Of a stretch of DNA of 64,000 bases, positions 26,140 to 34,787 are shown piece by piece. Origin of the DNA: Lewinellaceae bacterium (GTDB lineage: Bacteria; Bacteroidota; Bacteroidia; Chitinophagales; Saprospiraceae); assembly GCA_020636005.1 (NCBI GenBank), contig JACJYR010000006.1, positions 1 to 64,000 of the forward strand, in the 5' to 3' direction. The position numbers and the translations under genes are program-made. Position 1 is the first letter of the stretch. Each line of letters opens with the position of its first letter. A model generated the notes under the pieces. It was not told the origin of the DNA and did no database searches. It was given only the letters and a program-made list of their open reading frames with translations.

Positions 26140-27993
26140 TTACTTTTTCATTATTTTTTGTGTGAACGTTTGCCCGCCTATCTCCATTTTTACCAGGTAT
26201 ATACCGGCAGGATGGCCAGTCAAATCAAGCGCTATCGAATGTTGACCGATGGGCTGGGTGGCTTCTTGTGAAACCAAAACCTGCTCTCCCATCAGGTTAT
26301 AGACTGATATTTGAACACTTCCCACCGCTGATGACACATATTGCAGCTTTAGCAAACCACTGGTCGGGTTCGGAACAAGCACAGCGCTGCCGGCAATGAC
26401 GGGCAATTCTTTGGCACCCGAGATCATCCCAAAGGTGTTTTTATCTAATTTTAAATAAACAATATTCTGCGGATCCACCGTATTGTCAGTTGGTGTGAGG
26501 CCCGGCATATAATCCTGCATATAGACCAGGTTGATGTTTTCGCCTATCTGCATGGGAATGGCCGGATAGGCAGCCTCGATGTATTCATAATCCAGGGTCG
26601 TCTCCTCGTTGATGAGGTCAAAAGGAGCCGACCAGGACAGGCCGCCGTCTTCGGATTTAACAACGAAGAGATGCCTTAAATTTTGATCCTCAGTATTTGC
26701 GAAGTCTTCCCGGATCGCCGAGTAAACGACGTAGAGGTTGCCATCGGCGTCTATGCCTGCAGAAGTACCGCTCGAAAGGTTGTAGTTCGTGTAGCGGTAA
26801 TCGCCCAGGTCTCCCCCAATCGTGATGAGGCCGTCGCCGTCATAGTCTTCCGCCCCGGCAATGGTGTCTATTTGGCCGGGCGCATGGTCTTCGTTCCAGT
26901 AGGCAACACCGTTCATGTCGAGGTAAACGCCATTCTCCACCACATAAAGCCACGAGAAGAATAAATGCACCTTGCCGTCATTGTCAATGACCAGCGACCC
27001 GGAACCATCCGATGTAAGGATAGCCAAATCAGTAGGCGCATTCGGATCATCGGGAATATCGTCAGCCGTATAGCCGCCTCCGGCATAGGCATCCAGGGGG
27101 AAATCGTGTACGATGGTGCGGGCCCAGTTATCGCCATTGTCAATAGATTTATAAATGGCAACATCCCCCCAGGACTCCAGGCTGGCGATGACGACAGTTT
27201 CCCCCCTCGCCTCAATGGCGTAACTCTCGCCGCCTACCTCATGGTAAAAGGTGCTGTCCCAGCCAGGGATGATGATGTCCTGTTTGTCCCAAGTGGCGCC
27301 ACCATCCGTAGAGCGCCAGTAGAGGGGGTGCAGTTCCATACCCTCATAAACAGCACCGCCAAACATCGCCGCTACGGTCACTGCTACAACATGAAGGGTG
27401 TTTCCGTCTGGCCCTCCTGCCGCCACTTTTGCCCATACAGGGCCGCCAGTTACCGCCGATGGGATTTCGTGTTCTGTCCAGGTCGTTTCGCCAGGTTTTT
27501 TTGTTTGTACGGTCAATATCCAGTTTGAGCCAGTTGTGCTCTTATGGGAGGCGATTACTTCCGTCCCGTTTGGCGACACGGCGAAGGAGGGGTAGCCCGA
27601 ACGGGTTTCCTCAACACTTGAGGTTGGCTCAGGCCCCCAAGTGGTGCCGTCAAAAGCGTTGTAGGCTGCCCCCCTGTCAGGGTAGTTATTTGCCTGATCC
27701 GCTCCAAAATGCCAAATGGCCGATAGTTTACCTCCACCCAGGTCCCCCACCCTGCGCCCAAGGGAGCCGATGGATTGTAAATCAAAAGTAGTGTGGCCGA
27801 TGGTTTCTTCCAGCGCCCGGTAGCCAGGAGAAGGTGGGACGGTCGCCTGGTGCGGCGGCCATGCACCATCAGGGGATTGATTGGCCACCCTCGGGTATTG
27901 GTGTTGAAGTGTGCCTTTTGCCAACTGAAATTGCTGGCTGAAAACGGCAGAAACAGTAAGCAGCAGCAGCGGAAGGAGTATTGTTCTTTTCAT
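26140..27993 (-). CDS. T9SS-secreted Asp-box (BNR/sialidase-like propeller) protein
   Basis: About 617 residues from the ATG at 27993, which gives a good signal peptide (LLPLLLLTVSAVFS). The body has several Asp-box repeats of the S-x-D-x-G-x-x-W type (STDGGATWDKQD, SIDNGDNWARTI, SEDGGLSWSAPFD), marking a beta-propeller of the sialidase/photosystem-assembly type. The C-terminal ~75 residues (LVPNPTSGLLKLQY, GIYLVKMEIGGQTFTQKIMKK) are a T9SS type A sorting domain, so the protein is exported across the outer membrane and anchored or released. No catalytic residues can be assigned. Confidence 0.85.
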   Translation of the reverse strand: MKRTILLPLLLLTVSAVFSQQFQLAKGTLQHQYPRVANQSPDGAWPPHQATVPPSPGYRALEETIGHTTFDLQSIGSLGRRVGDLGGGKLSAIWHFGADQANNYPDRGAAYNAFDGTTWGPEPTSSVEETRSGYPSFAVSPNGTEVIASHKSTTGSNWILTVQTKKPGETTWTEHEIPSAVTGGPVWAKVAAGGPDGNTLHVVAVTVAAMFGGAVYEGMELHPLYWRSTDGGATWDKQDIIIPGWDSTFYHEVGGESYAIEARGETVVIASLESWGDVAIYKSIDNGDNWARTIVHDFPLDAYAGGGYTADDIPDDPNAPTDLAILTSDGSGSLVIDNDGKVHLFFSWLYVVENGVYLDMNGVAYWNEDHAPGQIDTIAGAEDYDGDGLITIGGDLGDYRYTNYNLSSGTSAGIDADGNLYVVYSAIREDFANTEDQNLRHLFVVKSEDGGLSWSAPFDLINEETTLDYEYIEAAYPAIPMQIGENINLVYMQDYMPGLTPTDNTVDPQNIVYLKLDKNTFGMISGAKELPVIAGSAVLVPNPTSGLLKLQYVSSAVGSVQISVYNLMGEQVLVSQEATQPIGQHSIALDLTGHPAGIYLVKMEIGGQTFTQKIMKK

Positions 27994-28052
27994 AGAATCG
28001 AATGATTTAGTTTTGAAAAATAGTTTGAGATGGAAAGGTAGGGAAAACGCTG

Positions 28053-28089
28053 AAAAAAAATTGCCCCAGAGGCACATTCCAGGGCAATT
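28053..28089 (-). terminator. Rho-independent terminator after acs
   Basis: On the minus strand a hairpin with ATTGCCC pairing GGGGCAAT is followed by eight T, ~40 bp after the acs stop codon and just before the start of the next minus-strand gene. Confidence 0.8.
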
Positions 28090-28128
28090 CGGTTTGCTAA
28101 TCATCAATTGATATTGCCAAAACCAACC

Positions 28129-30039
28129 TTAAGCTACAACACCTTTCGCTCCTTCCTTGATCTCATCCACGACTTCCGGGTTCAGCAAGGTGGACGTATC
28201 GCCAAGGTTCTCCGTATCGCCAGCCGCCACTTTCCGCAGGATGCGCCGCATGATTTTCCCGGAGCGGGTCTTTGGCAGCCCCGTCACGACCTGGATAACA
28301 TCTGGTTTGGCTATCGGGCCGATGATGCGGGTCACCGTATTCCTGAGTTCTTTTTCAAAAACAACCAAATCGCCCACCGGCCTGTCCGTAATGACGTAGG
28401 CATAAATCCCCTGACCCTTGATGTCGTGCGGATAACCAACTACGGCACTCTCCACCACCGCTTCGTGCTCGTTGATGGCGTTCTCCACTTCTGCCGTGCC
28501 GATGCGGTGGCCGGAAACGTTGATCACATCGTCCACCCGGCCAATGATGCGGTACATACCGCTTTCGTCCCTTCTGGCACCGTCGCCAGTGAAGTACATG
28601 TTTTTGAAGGTGGAAAAATACGTCTGGCGGCAACGCTCATGGTCGCCATAAGTGGTTCGGATAATGGATGGCCAGGGGAACTTGATACAAAGCATCCCTT
28701 CGACGCCATCGCCTTCCAATTCATGCCCATCTGCGTCCACCAGGCAAGGCTGAACGCCCGGCAGTGGCAAGGTGGCGTAGGTTGGCTTCAGCGGCGTCAG
28801 TCCAGCCAATGGCGAAATGAGGATACCGCCCGTTTCCGTCTGCCACCAGGTATCCACGATGGGGCATTTTTTCTTCCCGATTTTTTCATTGTACCAATGC
28901 CAGGCTTCGGCATTGATAGGTTCACCGACCGTGCCGAGCACCCGCAGGCTGCTCAGGTCGTAGCCTTCCGTCCATCGGTCGCCGGCGGCCATCAGCGCCC
29001 GTATGGCCGTGGGGGCTGTATAAAAAATATTGACTTTGTGTTTTTCACAAACCTGCCAGAAACGCCCGGCATCGGGGTAGGTCGGAACGCCCTCGAACAT
29101 CAGCGAAGTAGCGCCGGCCAGTAGCGGCCCATACACGATGTAGCTGTGCCCGGTTATCCAGCCCACGTCGGCAGTACACCAATAGATTTCACCTTCTTTA
29201 TATTGAAAAACATTGAGGAAAGAATACATCGCAAAAACCATATAGCCGCCCACTGTATGGACCACGCCTTTAGGCTTGCCTGTCGAACCGGAGGTGTACA
29301 GGATGAACAACATATCTTCAGCGTCCATTACAGCCGGCTCGCAGGTAGTGGCCTGGTCGTAGAGGGCTTCGTGCCACCATACGTCTTTCTCCTTGTTCCA
29401 ATTCAATGGGTCACCTGTATTGCGGTGCACCAATACTTTTTCAATGCTGGGGCAGCCAAGTGCCAGTGCCTCGTCCACCACTTTTTTTACGGGGATGTTC
29501 TTTGCCCCTCGGCGGTTGAAGTCAGAGCAGATGACGACTTTACAGGCGGAGTCATTGATACGGTCGGCCAGGGAAGAGGCAGAAAAGCCTGCAAATACAA
29601 CACTGTGGACAGCACCGATCCTGGCACAGGCCAGCACGCCAATGGCCAGTTCCGGCACCATTGGCATGTAGAAACAGACCCGGTCGCCTTTTTCCACGCC
29701 CATTGATTTCAGGGCATTGGCAGTGCGGCAGACCTCGTGGTAGAGTTCCCGGTAGGTCAGTTTCCGTACTTCCCCTTCGGTATCATTTGGTTCAAAGAGG
29801 ATAGCGGTTTGGTCGCCCCGTGTTGCCAGGTGGCGATCCAGGCAGTTGTAGGTAATGTTCGTCTGGCCGCCGCTAAACCATTTTACATCGGGCGTTTTGA
29901 ATTCCCATTCCAGGACTTTGTCCCATTTTTTGTCCCAATGAAAAGTGGAGGCGATGTCCGCCCAGAACCCCTCCGGGTCTTCGACGCTGCGTTGGTAGGC
30001 GGTTTTGTATTCATCGAAAGTTTTGAGTTGTAGTGCCAT
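28129..30039 (-). CDS. acs: Acetyl-CoA synthetase (AMP-forming)
   Basis: About 636 residues from the ATG at 30039 (family-like MALQLKTFDEYKTAYQRS). Acs makes acetyl-CoA from acetate, ATP and CoA via acetyl-AMP. Motifs: YTSGSTGKPKGVVHTVGG (P-loop), WWQTETGG, YFTGDGARRDE, and the C-terminal PKTRSGKIMRR whose Lys is the catalytic, acetylation-regulated residue. The substrate pocket context fits the acetate enzyme and the length matches Acs. A terminator follows. Confidence 0.97.
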   Translation of the reverse strand: MALQLKTFDEYKTAYQRSVEDPEGFWADIASTFHWDKKWDKVLEWEFKTPDVKWFSGGQTNITYNCLDRHLATRGDQTAILFEPNDTEGEVRKLTYRELYHEVCRTANALKSMGVEKGDRVCFYMPMVPELAIGVLACARIGAVHSVVFAGFSASSLADRINDSACKVVICSDFNRRGAKNIPVKKVVDEALALGCPSIEKVLVHRNTGDPLNWNKEKDVWWHEALYDQATTCEPAVMDAEDMLFILYTSGSTGKPKGVVHTVGGYMVFAMYSFLNVFQYKEGEIYWCTADVGWITGHSYIVYGPLLAGATSLMFEGVPTYPDAGRFWQVCEKHKVNIFYTAPTAIRALMAAGDRWTEGYDLSSLRVLGTVGEPINAEAWHWYNEKIGKKKCPIVDTWWQTETGGILISPLAGLTPLKPTYATLPLPGVQPCLVDADGHELEGDGVEGMLCIKFPWPSIIRTTYGDHERCRQTYFSTFKNMYFTGDGARRDESGMYRIIGRVDDVINVSGHRIGTAEVENAINEHEAVVESAVVGYPHDIKGQGIYAYVITDRPVGDLVVFEKELRNTVTRIIGPIAKPDVIQVVTGLPKTRSGKIMRRILRKVAAGDTENLGDTSTLLNPEVVDEIKEGAKGVVA

Positions 30040-30281
30040 GATTAACCTTTTATTATTAAATGTTTGAAAAATAGGCACACTCAGTATTTATACGTTTTTC
30101 AGGTAAGGTGCCCATTTGAGCGAGTGGTAAAGTTTGGGCAAATTTTCCGGTTTGGCTTTATCCAGGCGATGATTTTTATCTTCGTGTTGAATAGTAAAAG
30201 TCAGCATTTTTTGAAAATCGCCCGATACAAGAAATTGCAGCTACAGGTTTGGGCATTGTCATTTGGCCCCAAGCACTGAAT

Positions 30282-31604
30282 TTACAACGCCACTTCCATC
30301 TTCACCCGCTTGCCTTTTATTTTTTCATGTTTAACCTTATCCAACACCTCCGTTATTTTATCCCTTTTAACAGCCACATAGGCAAAAAAATCTTTCACCT
30401 CGATCAGCCCCACATCTTCCTTTTTTAAGCCCCCTTGCTTGGATAAAAAACCGACAATATCTACCTTATTTATTTTGTCTTTTTTTCCCTTTCCTATAAA
30501 TAAAGTATCCCATGCTGGCGCAGCGGGCGGCGGGCATTCTTTTAAATAAAATATTTGAGGATCGCCCTCTACATATCCGGGAATATTTTCTTCTTCATTT
30601 AAAATGAGAAACGCAGAACCCTTCGCATCCATGCGGGCGGTACGGCCATTGCGGTGGGTAAACGCATCTGCGGTGGGCGGCAGGTGGTAATGCACAATAT
30701 ATTTGATATCAGGAATATCGAGGCCCCGGGCGGCGAGATCGGTGGAAACCATGATTTGCACCGTGCCGTTGCGGAATTTCACCAATGTTTTTTCCCGCTC
30801 TTTTTGTTCCAGCCCACCGTGGAAATAATCATGGATAATATTATTGTCAAATAAAAATTCGCTGACCCTTTCGGCAGATTCCCGGTGGTTGCAAAAAACA
30901 ATCATAGCCCCCGGTTCGAGGTTGCCAATCAATTTCAACAATGTTTGCAGCTTATCTTTTTCGGGCGACTGTACTATTTTTATGTCCAATTTCTTTCCTG
31001 CCGATTTCTTTGGGATAAAATGCAAACGTATTGGTTTGCCAATGCCTGTAAAATCAGGTATTTTGATACTTTCGGTGGCAGAGGTCAATATGCGTTTTTG
31101 AAGGCCTGTAAGTTGTTTAATAATAAAACCCATATCCTCCTGAAAGCCAAATTCCAATGATTTATCGAACTCGTCCAATACCAATAATTTCACTTTTGAT
31201 AAGTCAATATTTTCCCGTTTAATATGGTCAACCAAACGGCCCGGTGTGGCGATTAAAAGGGCAGGCGGGTCAATCAGGTTTTGCTGCTCCACCCGCATCG
31301 CATGGCCACCGTAACAGCAGGTCACTTTATGCGGCGTTTTCATGTCCTTAAAAACTGATTCTATCTGCATGGCCAATTCCCTCGTGGGCGTGAGGATGAG
31401 GGCTTGCACTTGCTTTTTTTCCTCCTTCAACCCAGCCAATAAAGGCAGCAGGAAAGCGAGCGTTTTCCCCGTGCCTGTCGGCGACAGCAGCACGATGTCG
31501 TTTTCCTGCCGGCTGGCTTCGATGGTGGCAAGCTGCACCTCATTGAGCGCTTCGATTTGTAGTTTTTGGAGGATGGGAGCGAAGAGTGCTTGATACGGTT
31601 GCAT
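30282..31604 (-). CDS. DbpA-like DEAD-box RNA helicase (DEFD motif II)
   Basis: A 440-residue ATP-dependent RNA helicase. Helicase motifs: Walker A SPTGTGKT (41-48), PTRELAMQ, motif II as DEFD rather than DEAD, motif III SAT, STDLAARGLDIP and HRNGRTAR. The C-terminal ~75 residues (VDIVGFLSKQGGLKKEDVGLIEVKDFF is its span, and RVKMEVAL the end) resemble the DbpA RNA-binding domain that targets 23S rRNA hairpin 92, so a role in 50S assembly is likely. The gene appears monocistronic. Confidence 0.88.
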   Translation of the reverse strand: MQPYQALFAPILQKLQIEALNEVQLATIEASRQENDIVLLSPTGTGKTLAFLLPLLAGLKEEKKQVQALILTPTRELAMQIESVFKDMKTPHKVTCCYGGHAMRVEQQNLIDPPALLIATPGRLVDHIKRENIDLSKVKLLVLDEFDKSLEFGFQEDMGFIIKQLTGLQKRILTSATESIKIPDFTGIGKPIRLHFIPKKSAGKKLDIKIVQSPEKDKLQTLLKLIGNLEPGAMIVFCNHRESAERVSEFLFDNNIIHDYFHGGLEQKEREKTLVKFRNGTVQIMVSTDLAARGLDIPDIKYIVHYHLPPTADAFTHRNGRTARMDAKGSAFLILNEEENIPGYVEGDPQIFYLKECPPPAAPAWDTLFIGKGKKDKINKVDIVGFLSKQGGLKKEDVGLIEVKDFFAYVAVKRDKITEVLDKVKHEKIKGKRVKMEVAL

Positions 31605-31663
31605 ATTGTAAAATTAACGGCAATGCGCTCCCGACCGGCAATTTCCTGGGGGCGCTTTTTGAT

Positions 31664-31770
31664 TTAGGATCGAAGGAAAAATAAAGTGACTATTTTATTT
31701 TTTAAAAAACCCTTCTATAGCTCGGGTTTTCAAAATCAAAATGGTGAAGGTATTTTTTCATCGTTACCTA
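31664..31770 (+). repeat. Dispersed hairpin repeat, copy R3
   Basis: Ends TTAGGATCGAAGG and CATCGTTACCTA as in other copies, but the first stem has changed sequence (AAAATA..TATTTT instead of the ATCCCGAT stem) while keeping the ability to pair. The second hairpin is AACCC..GGGTT around TTCTATAGCT. Located ~60 bp upstream of the helicase gene start. Confidence 0.85.
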
Positions 31771-32447
31771 AAAGGGTAAAGGTAAAAGCATTTATGGACA
31801 AGAAAGGATGTCAGTGGGAAGGATGGATAATTATACGCTGCGCTAAAAGGTTTTCCCGCTAACCGGGACAAGTCGTGTATTTGAAAAATTGCTATTAGCC
31901 ATTGGCTGTTTGCTATTGGCAAAATGAGGTCTTATAAAGTTCGTTGGCAAGGCTCCTGCCTCCACCCCCAAAATGTGGAAAACTTTGAAGTTTGATAAAA
32001 GGATAGGTTCTTATACTAAAACACGGATGGTTTTGTCGGTTTGCTATTAGCTGTTGGAAGTTGGCCATTGGCTTTTGCCAACTGCCAAAGGCCAAAAGCC
32101 ATCAGCGTAAAGTATAGCTTTATTCTCACAGATTGAAGCGGAGGCAGGCGCTGTTGGGAAGCATTTTTTTAAACTGTTTCAATAAAATGGCTCGTTTGAA
32201 GCCCGGCGCTGCCGCCAATACATTTCACCGAATTGTTTTCCAAACACTCCCTGCCGTTTTGTCACCCCGCCCCACCCCACTACCTGCCACATTTCCCATA
32301 TTTCCCCCAAAAAACTTACAAAAAGTCAGTCCCGTCCCCGTGGCATGTTCATTGATGACACCCCTGCGTACACTCACTGCCGGAATTGGCCGATGAAAAA
32401 AGGCAAGCCTGGCAATCATTTTAAAATCATCAAAACCAAAAAATAAT
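31771..32447. other. Gene-free interval with degenerate TTGGC/GCCAA words
   Basis: No credible gene. Between 31880 and 32105 many short words of the type GCTATTAGC, CATTGGC and GGCCAAAAGCCA recur in both orientations, including an inverted pair TTGGCTTTTGCC / GGCCAAAAGCCA at about 32068-32100. Similar words occur near 7065-7110 and 39757-39770. They look like a decayed short repeat. The remaining ~300 bp must carry the dnaK promoter, which I could not place. Confidence 0.45.
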
Positions 32448-34370
32448 ATGGCCAAAATCATAGGAATAGACTTAGGAACTACCAACTCCTGCGTGGCAGT
32501 CATGGAAGGCAACGAGCCGGTCGTTATTGCCAACGACGAGGGCCGCCGGACGACACCGTCCATCATCGGCTTCCTCGACAACGGCGAGCGCAAGGTCGGC
32601 GACCCGGCCAAGCGCCAGGCTATCACCAACCCGACCCGAACCGTTTCGTCCATCAAACGCTTTATGGGGCACCGCTTTTCGGAAATCGGCAAAGAACTCG
32701 AACACACTTCCTATAAAGTGGTGAAGGGCGAAAACGACACAGTGCGGGTGGACATTGACGGAAGGCTCTACACGCCGCAGGAAATTTCAGCCATGGTACT
32801 GCAGAAGATGAAAAAAACGGCGGAGGATTTCCTCGGCCAGGAAGTAAACGAGGCAGTCATCACCGTACCGGCCTACTTCAACGACTCGCAGCGCCAGGCC
32901 ACCAAAGAAGCCGGTGAAATCGCCGGCCTGAAAGTGCGCCGAATCATCAACGAACCAACGGCTGCTGCCTTGGCATACGGCCTCGACAAACGCCACAAAG
33001 ACATGACCATCGCCGTCTATGACCTCGGTGGCGGTACTTTCGACATTTCCGTGCTGGAACTGGGCGAAGGCGTATTTGAGGTAAAATCCACCAACGGCGA
33101 CACGCACCTCGGTGGCGACGACTTCGACCGCAAAATCATCAACTGGCTGGCCGACGAGTTCAAGAGCCAGGAAAACATCGACCTGCGCAAAGACCCGATG
33201 GCCCTCCAGCGGCTGAAAGATGCTGCCGAAAAAGCCAAAATCGAACTCTCTTCTTCTTCCGAAACGGAAATCAACCTGCCATATATCACGGCAGTGGACG
33301 GTGTGCCGAAGCACCTGGTGCTGAAACTGAGCCGTGCAAAATTCGAACAGCTCACGGACGACCTCGTGAAACGTACCATCGAGCCTTGCCGCCTCGCCCT
33401 TAAAGACGCTGGCTTGACCAGCAACGATATTGACGAGGTAATTTTGGTAGGTGGTTCCACCCGTATCCCACGCATCCAGCAGGTGGTGGAGGAGTTTTTT
33501 GGCAAAAAGCCCAACAAGGGCGTGAACCCGGACGAAGTGGTGGCCGTAGGTGCCGCTATCCAGGGTGGCGTCTTGACGGGTGAAACCAAAGACGTGCTGC
33601 TGCTCGACGTGACGCCCCTTTCAATGGGTATTGAAACGATGGGTGGTGTGTACGACGTGGTTATCGAAGCCAATACGACCATCCCGACCAAAAAGTCGAA
33701 AATATACTCTACGGCTGCCGACAACCAGCCGAGCGTGGAAATCCACATCCTGCAGGGCGAGCGCCCTATGGCCAGGGACAACCGCACGGTGGGCCGCTTC
33801 ATCCTCGACGGCATCCCGCCGGCACCGAGGGGCGTGCCGCAGGTTGAAGTTTCTTTCGACATGGACGCCAATGGTATCCTCAGCGTTTCTGCCGTTGACA
33901 AAGGCACGGGCAAACAGCAAAACATCCGCATCGAAGCTTCCACCGGCCTGAGCAAGGAGGAAATCGAACGGATGAAAAACGAAGCCCAGGCCAACGCCGA
34001 CAGCGACCGCCAGGAACGGGAAAAAGTGGACAAGCTGAACGCCGCCGACTCACTGATTTTCCAAACAGAAAAGCAGTTGAAAGAATATGGCGACAAGATA
34101 CCCGCCGACAAAAAAGGCGCTATCGAAACTGCACTGAACGACTTGAAAGAGGCCCACAAAGCCGCCGACCTCAACCGGGTGGACAAGGCCAGCGCCGCAC
34201 TCAACGCAGCTTGGCAGGCCGCCAGCCAGGATATGTACCAGGCTACGCAGCAACAGCAGCAAGAGGCCCCGGGCAACGGCCACTCCGAACAAGCTGATGC
34301 CGGCGATGCTGGCAACGGCAAGACGGAAGATGTAACCGATGTTGAATATGAGGAAGTGAACAATAAGTAA
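32448..34370 (+). CDS. dnaK: Hsp70 chaperone DnaK
   Basis: A 640-residue Hsp70. The ATPase domain starts at IGIDLGTTNSCVAVMEG, with VPAYFNDSQRQATKEAG, INEPTAAALAYG, DLGGGTFDISVLELG and GGSTRIPRIQ. The substrate-binding domain follows (DVTPLSMGIETMGG), then a helical lid and the C-terminal acidic DVTDVEYEEV tail. It folds nascent and stress-unfolded proteins with DnaJ and GrpE, neither of which is adjacent. Its codon use is strongly biased, as expected of a highly expressed gene. A terminator lies 36 bp after the stop. Confidence 0.98.
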   Translation: MAKIIGIDLGTTNSCVAVMEGNEPVVIANDEGRRTTPSIIGFLDNGERKVGDPAKRQAITNPTRTVSSIKRFMGHRFSEIGKELEHTSYKVVKGENDTVRVDIDGRLYTPQEISAMVLQKMKKTAEDFLGQEVNEAVITVPAYFNDSQRQATKEAGEIAGLKVRRIINEPTAAALAYGLDKRHKDMTIAVYDLGGGTFDISVLELGEGVFEVKSTNGDTHLGGDDFDRKIINWLADEFKSQENIDLRKDPMALQRLKDAAEKAKIELSSSSETEINLPYITAVDGVPKHLVLKLSRAKFEQLTDDLVKRTIEPCRLALKDAGLTSNDIDEVILVGGSTRIPRIQQVVEEFFGKKPNKGVNPDEVVAVGAAIQGGVLTGETKDVLLLDVTPLSMGIETMGGVYDVVIEANTTIPTKKSKIYSTAADNQPSVEIHILQGERPMARDNRTVGRFILDGIPPAPRGVPQVEVSFDMDANGILSVSAVDKGTGKQQNIRIEASTGLSKEEIERMKNEAQANADSDRQEREKVDKLNAADSLIFQTEKQLKEYGDKIPADKKGAIETALNDLKEAHKAADLNRVDKASAALNAAWQAASQDMYQATQQQQQEAPGNGHSEQADAGDAGNGKTEDVTDVEYEEVNNK

Positions 34371-34405
34371 TCCTGGGTCTTCGGACCGGTTTTCATGAGA
34401 AAATG

Positions 34406-34439
34406 ATGGCGTCCCGGTATTCGGGGCGCCATTTTTTTT
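34406..34439 (+). terminator. Rho-independent terminator after dnaK
   Basis: ATGGCG-t-CCC pairs with GGG-CGCCAT across a short loop, followed by eight T. Confidence 0.88.
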
Positions 34440-34787
34440 ATTCTACCCATAGGGTGGAGATTGTTCAAAAAACGGTGTCAATTTCTCACAAGTAATTGAT
34501 CGTGAGAGTGGTTTTTATTCAAAAACACACTGCGCTGAATGGTCTCCTCGGGTGGTTTTATCGTTTTACCCTTAATCAAAACTATGACTTCCAAAGTATT
34601 GCCTGGCTTGCATCGTCCCTCGCTGACCATTGCATCCGGTTCGATAAATCTGACCGGCCCTGGCTGCGGGAGCCTGTTCTGAACTTAATTCCGCCCATCC
34701 CTTTCAAAAAAAATATTCCTTACCCTGCGAACCTTATCCCCATTTCACTGTCCTTCCCAACCATTCACCTTTCACCAAAAATAGCGC
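34440..34787. other. Gene-free interval upstream of the beta-barrel receptor gene
   Basis: About 350 bp between the dnaK terminator and the receptor start. I see no RNA, repeat or confident promoter. A long plus-strand open frame that begins near 34496 runs on in a second frame through the receptor gene and is probably spurious. Confidence 0.5.

Noticed and set aside
28108..29124. Long plus-strand open frame opposite acs
   Set aside because: Antisense shadow of a strongly conserved gene; the frame has no recognisable family features. The same holds for long frames opposite dnaK (33017-34468) and the GT2 gene (9432-10274).
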